Source of the DNA: Clostridium sp. CAG:343
GTDB lineage: Bacteria > Bacillota > Clostridia > TANB77 > CAG-508
Direction of reading: 5' to 3'
DNA length: 46,575 bases
Assembly (NCBI GenBank): GCA_000431335.1
Contig: FR888055.1
Coordinates: forward strand, 65,959-112,533
How positions within the stretch are numbered: position 1 is the first letter of the stretch; each line of letters opens with the position of its first letter. The position numbers and the translations under genes are program-made. A model generated the notes under the pieces. It ran no database searches. It was not told the origin of the DNA and saw nothing but the letters and a program-made list of their open reading frames with translations. This document shows positions 44,301 to 46,575 of this stretch, piece by piece.

Positions 44301-45644
44301 TCCTGAAGAACAAGCTTCATTTAACATGATATTATCAATAGAACCATTTTTCATTTTGATGTATTTCATGTCTTGACCTCCGATGTCGACAATACTTGTA
44401 ACATCTGGTTCAAATTTTTTAGCTGCTGTATAATGTGCAATAGTTTCTATTTCGTTTAAATCAACATTAAGAGCAGTTTGAATTAATTTTTCTCCATATC
44501 CAGTAACCCCACTATATCTAAGAATTGCTTTTTCTGGTAATTTTGTATATAGTTCTTTTAACATGTTCATAACACTTTTTAAAGGGTTTCCTTGGTTGCT
44601 ACCATATAAAGAGTAAAGTAGATTTCCCTCATCATCAATTAAGACAAGTTTTGTGGTAGTAGAACCAGCATCAATTCCTAAATAGCAATTTCCTTCATAA
44701 GTTGAAAGGTCTTTTTTTGTTACTGTATCTCTATCATGTCTTTCTTTAAATTCTTTGTAATCTTCTTCATTTTTAAATAAAGGCTCTAAAGGTTTAGAAG
44801 TATTATCATGTGAATTTTTTAATATTTCTATTTTATTAGCTAATTGGTCTGGTGTAATTGCTTCTGTTCCAATAGAATCTAGTGCAGCACCTTTAGCTAC
44901 TAAAAGGTGTGCTTCTTCTGGTACAATTATTTCATCATCTGTTAAATGCAAGGTTTCTATAAATCTTGTACGTAATTCTGATAAATAATTTAAAGGACCT
45001 CCTAGAAATGCAACATGACCTCTAATTGGTCTTCCACAAGCAAGTCCACTGATTGTTTGATTAACAACTGCTTGGAAAATAGAAGCTGCAATATCTTCTT
45101 TTGCTGCTCCTTCATTAATTAATGGTTGAATATCTGTTTTTGCAAAAACTCCACAACGAGATGCGATTGGGTAGATTGTTTTATAATTTTTTGCAAGCTC
45201 ATTAAGTCCGGCTGTATCAGTATTTAATAAAGAAGCCATTTGGTCTAAAAATGCTCCTGTACCACCAGCGCAAGTACCATTCATACGTTGTTCTATAGAT
45301 TGATCAAAATATATTATTTTGGCGTCTTCTCCTCCAAGTTCAATAACAACATCAGTTTTAGGAATATATTTTTCAACAGCTCGTTTACAAGAAACCACTT
45401 CTTGTATAAAATCAACTCCTAAAAATTTTGCTGCAGACATTGCTCCAGAACCTGTTAATGCTAATGTAAATGAATTTAGAGGATATTTTATTAGTAAATC
45501 TTCTAATACTTTACAAACAGTATTTTTAGTATCTGAAAAATGTCTTTGATAATTTTTGTATAATGTATTTTTATTTTTATCCATTACTATAATTTTTACT
45601 GTTGTTGAACCGACATCTAATCCAACATGTAATGTTTCATTCAT
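41319..45644 (-). CDS. Fused 2-hydroxyacyl-CoA dehydratase activase-like protein (BadF/BcrA, DUF2229, HgdB-like)
   Basis: 1441 aa. Domain 1 (about 5-260) is a BadF/BadG/BcrA/HgdC ATPase with phosphate loop DVGSTTVK and iron-sulfur cysteines Cys125 (NGTCAGGTG) and Cys164 (SRCGVF). Domain 2 (about 322-580) repeats it: DAGSTTTK, NEACSSGCGSF, GSRCTVF. DUF2229 follows (about 665-890, GIPRVLNMYEDYPFW, CIPYSRKEY). The C-terminus (about 990-1400) resembles dehydratase subunits (QTGGGCRATNY). HgdC activases send ATP-driven low-potential electrons to a dehydratase; the role of these giant fused forms, common in Clostridia, is not established. AAAGGAGA upstream, strong promoter; single gene. Confidence 0.9.
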   Translation of the reverse strand: MNETLHVGLDVGSTTVKIIVMDKNKNTLYKNYQRHFSDTKNTVCKVLEDLLIKYPLNSFTLALTGSGAMSAAKFLGVDFIQEVVSCKRAVEKYIPKTDVVIELGGEDAKIIYFDQSIEQRMNGTCAGGTGAFLDQMASLLNTDTAGLNELAKNYKTIYPIASRCGVFAKTDIQPLINEGAAKEDIAASIFQAVVNQTISGLACGRPIRGHVAFLGGPLNYLSELRTRFIETLHLTDDEIIVPEEAHLLVAKGAALDSIGTEAITPDQLANKIEILKNSHDNTSKPLEPLFKNEEDYKEFKERHDRDTVTKKDLSTYEGNCYLGIDAGSTTTKLVLIDDEGNLLYSLYGSNQGNPLKSVMNMLKELYTKLPEKAILRYSGVTGYGEKLIQTALNVDLNEIETIAHYTAAKKFEPDVTSIVDIGGQDMKYIKMKNGSIDNIMLNEACSSGCGSFIETFAKSLHIEISDFVKEAIKSKTPVDLGSRCTVFMNSKIKQAQKEGYSVGDISSGLSYSVIKNAIQKVMKVRDVETLGNHIVVQGGTFYNDAVLRAFELIVGKNVVRPDISGLMGAYGMALLSKEQYEANLDMEHTSTILKTDELDKLEIKVTHARCNNCENHCKLTINKFSNGQIHVSGNRCEKGAGVVTKAKKLPNLVQYKFERLFNYQPLEEQFAPRGTIGIPRVLNMYEDYPFWFTFLTSLGFRVILSEKTTRKTYEKGMESMPSESVCYPAKLSHGHIESLIEQGIKTIFYPCIPYSRKEYEKADNHYNCPIVISYSEVLKNNVEELKNPEIKFINSFLPFEKKNLVKKILELDEFKEYKFTKAELNEAVDKAEAEYQKCKKDIRDKGAETVRYIEENNLKGIVLAGRPYHIDPEINHGIDTLITSLGLCVLTEDSVSDKTEAKRPLRVVDQWVYHARLYAAADFVGKHDCLELVQLNSFGCGVDAVTTDQVEEILSSFDKMYTLIKIDEVNNLGAVRIRIRSLLASMKKREQEKKQVKSDGDYGVKKKIFTKEMRKDYTILIPQMAPIHFELLEAAVRASGYHVELLRKCTQKTVETGLKYVNNDACYPSILVTGQMIEALQSGKYDLNKTALIMSQTGGGCRATNYIGFIRKALKDAGFENVPVISFNIVGMEKMPGFKLTIPLVERLLKMVVYGDLLQKMLTKNRAYEVNKGETQKLFDTWLEKCKKLLEKSNSKEFKQSIYDIVNDFEKIELDTSVKKPKVGIVGEVLIKYHPFGNNYVADILEKEGAEVILPDFMGFAKFMCTHKITFNSLLNTNKTSSKIMKTAIKLIDLLEKDVKIALANSKKGYLQPCDIWHLEDKVKNVLSIGNQTGEGWFLTAEMIEYIENDIPNIICVQPFACLPNHVVGKGVIKTIRSLYPEANISPVDYDPGASEANQTNRIKLLMTVAKDNLKAKENAKKLIEKENSTDAKKEEIKINN

Positions 45645-45692
45645 GACAAAATCTCCTTTTCTGTATATAAACTTTATACTTTAAACACCTTA

Positions 45693-45721
45693 ATTGTATA
45701 CGGAAAACAGGTTTTTGTCAA
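45693..45721 (-). promoter_or_regulatory. Promoter of the activase-like gene
   Basis: Minus strand TTGACA (45721-45716), 17-base spacer, TACAAT (45698-45693). Confidence 0.85.
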
Positions 45722-45798
45722 ATGGAAAATAATGGTTCTAAAAAGGACAAACAAATAATAAAATGGATAGTAAATAATCAATATTAAGGAGGATAAAA

Positions 45799-46344
45799 AT
45801 GAAAAGCAAAAAGATAATTATAATATTTAGTATTTTATTAATTATTATATTAATAGGAGGATATTTTGCAATAAAATATGTTAAGGAAAAACAAGGTGAA
45901 AATACAAAATCAGAAGAATACATACCTCAAGAGGAAATATCAGAGGAGCAATTGAGACAAACAATAGTTAGTTTATATTTTCCATCAAAAGAAACTAAAG
46001 AGTTGGTGCCAGAAGCAAGATTAGTAGATATAAAAGAGATTATAAATGATCCATGTGACAAATTAGTTAATTTATTAATAGAAGGACCAAAAAGTGAAAA
46101 AGAAGAAAAGATAATTCCTGAGAATACCAAGTTAAACAAAAGTTATATGGAAGATGATTGCGTAACACTAGATTTTTCTGCTGAATTTTTAAATTATGAT
46201 AAATCAGATGAAAAAACAAAAGATAAAATGATAAATAGTATTGTAAACACTTTAACTCAATTAACAGAAGTTAACCAAGTAAAAATTTTAATTGATGGAA
46301 ATACTAATGATGAGTTTAAAGATATATATATAGTAGAAAAATAA
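45799..46344 (+). CDS. GerMN-domain membrane-anchored protein
   Basis: 181 aa. One N-terminal membrane helix (about 6-27) with no lipobox Cys, a polar linker, then a GerMN domain (about 58-178): TIVSLYFPSKETKELVPE, LVNLLIEGPKSEKEEKIIP, CVTLDFSAEFLN, VNQVKILIDG. GerM of Bacillus acts in sporulation and germination, but GerMN domains also occur in other envelope proteins. AAGGAGGA upstream. Divergent from the activase gene. Confidence 0.85.
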   Translation: MKSKKIIIIFSILLIIILIGGYFAIKYVKEKQGENTKSEEYIPQEEISEEQLRQTIVSLYFPSKETKELVPEARLVDIKEIINDPCDKLVNLLIEGPKSEKEEKIIPENTKLNKSYMEDDCVTLDFSAEFLNYDKSDEKTKDKMINSIVNTLTQLTEVNQVKILIDGNTNDEFKDIYIVEK

Positions 46345-46360
46345 CAGAATAAAAACAAAA

Positions 46361-46404
46361 TATAAATAGATATAATTAATATTAAAAAATTATATCTATT
46401 TATA
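46361..46404. terminator. Bidirectional terminator after the GerMN gene
   Basis: TATAAATAGATATAATT (46361-46377) pairs perfectly with AATTATATCTATTTATA (46388-46404). It lies between two convergent reading frames. The flanking U tract is poor. Confidence 0.65.
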
Positions 46405-46416
46405 ATAATTAAATAA

Positions 46417-46575
46417 TTATTTAAAGATTTTATAGAGTCTAACATATCTTGAAAACTTTTTAAAATTATTTAAAAAACATTCGACTTCATTTAAAGAGTT
46501 AATTGTATTTTTTTTATAAACTTTAAAATCGAATTTCTTTTTTGGTGGTAATTTTTTACCACATTTTTTTGGCGG
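46417..46575 (-). CDS. C-terminal end of an unidentified protein, partial
   Basis: A minus-strand frame of 52 codons enters from the right edge and stops at 46417. It begins PPKKCGKKLPPKKKFDFKVY and ends NNFKKFSRYVRLYKIFK. The charged, Lys-rich sequence and the convergent terminator beside it make it plausible coding sequence, but I do not recognise it. Confidence 0.45.
   Translation of the reverse strand, partial: PPKKCGKKLPPKKKFDFKVYKKNTINSLNEVECFLNNFKKFSRYVRLYKIFK

Overview
The window is an AT-rich bacterial chromosome segment centred on the replication origin, most likely from an uncultured Clostridia-type Firmicute. The evidence is very low GC, strong AGGAGG ribosome sites, the order rpmH-rnpA-yidD-yidC-jag-mnmE-mnmG-rsmG-parA-parB facing away from dnaA-dnaN-recF-gyrB, a GerMN-domain protein and a SleB-type hydrolase domain. 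The taxonomic call is inference. Genes left of about 10.3 kb are on the minus strand and those to the right are mostly on the plus strand. Spacer DNA changes from T-rich to A-rich on the plus strand at the same point, as expected for two replichores leaving oriC.

Layout. At 1-3120 (minus strand) lies a partial type IV secretion (T4SS)-like operon: a VirB4 helper, a VirB4 ATPase and a TadZ/CpaE-like ATPase cut by the window edge. It has a strong promoter, an AAT microsatellite and two apparent AUA starts. At 3224-3685 (plus strand) is a gene-free stretch that looks like a structured RNA gene with repeated UCGAGC loops and its own terminator. At 3772-10276 (minus) are gyrB, recF, dnaN and dnaA. 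The S4-domain gene yaaA, often found between dnaN and recF, is absent and replaced by about 700 bp of A-rich spacer. DnaA boxes occupy both flanks of dnaA, and a recognisable unwinding element (two DnaA boxes plus DnaA-trios) lies in front of dnaN. At 10567-20067 (plus) are the ribosomal protein/membrane insertion/tRNA modification/chromosome partition genes; mnmE carries a frameshift near its start. Two tRNA-Ser genes follow (UGA, GCU), then an orphan 462-aa membrane protein.

At 22.0-37.1 kb is a large T4SS-like locus: four tandem VirB2-type pilins ending in a terminator, then a second unit with PrgI, a VirB4 helper, VirB4, a 1066-aa VirB6/TrbL protein, two VirB8/TcpC-like NTF2-fold proteins, a small membrane protein, and a secreted wall-active protein with two C39-type peptidase domains and a SleB hydrolase domain that is split by a frame change. 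No relaxase, coupling ATPase or integrase is visible. The minus-strand operon on the other side of oriC carries paralogues of its VirB4 pair. Together they suggest a chromosomally fixed secretion or pilus-like apparatus rather than an obvious mobile element.

At 37.2-46.6 kb are an ABC exporter pair, a membrane-anchored J-domain protein, a patatin phospholipase whose ribosome site is buried in a leader hairpin, a 1441-aa fused 2-hydroxyacyl-CoA dehydratase activase-like protein, a GerMN-domain protein, and the end of an unidentified minus-strand gene. Most transcription units are bounded by clear intrinsic terminators.
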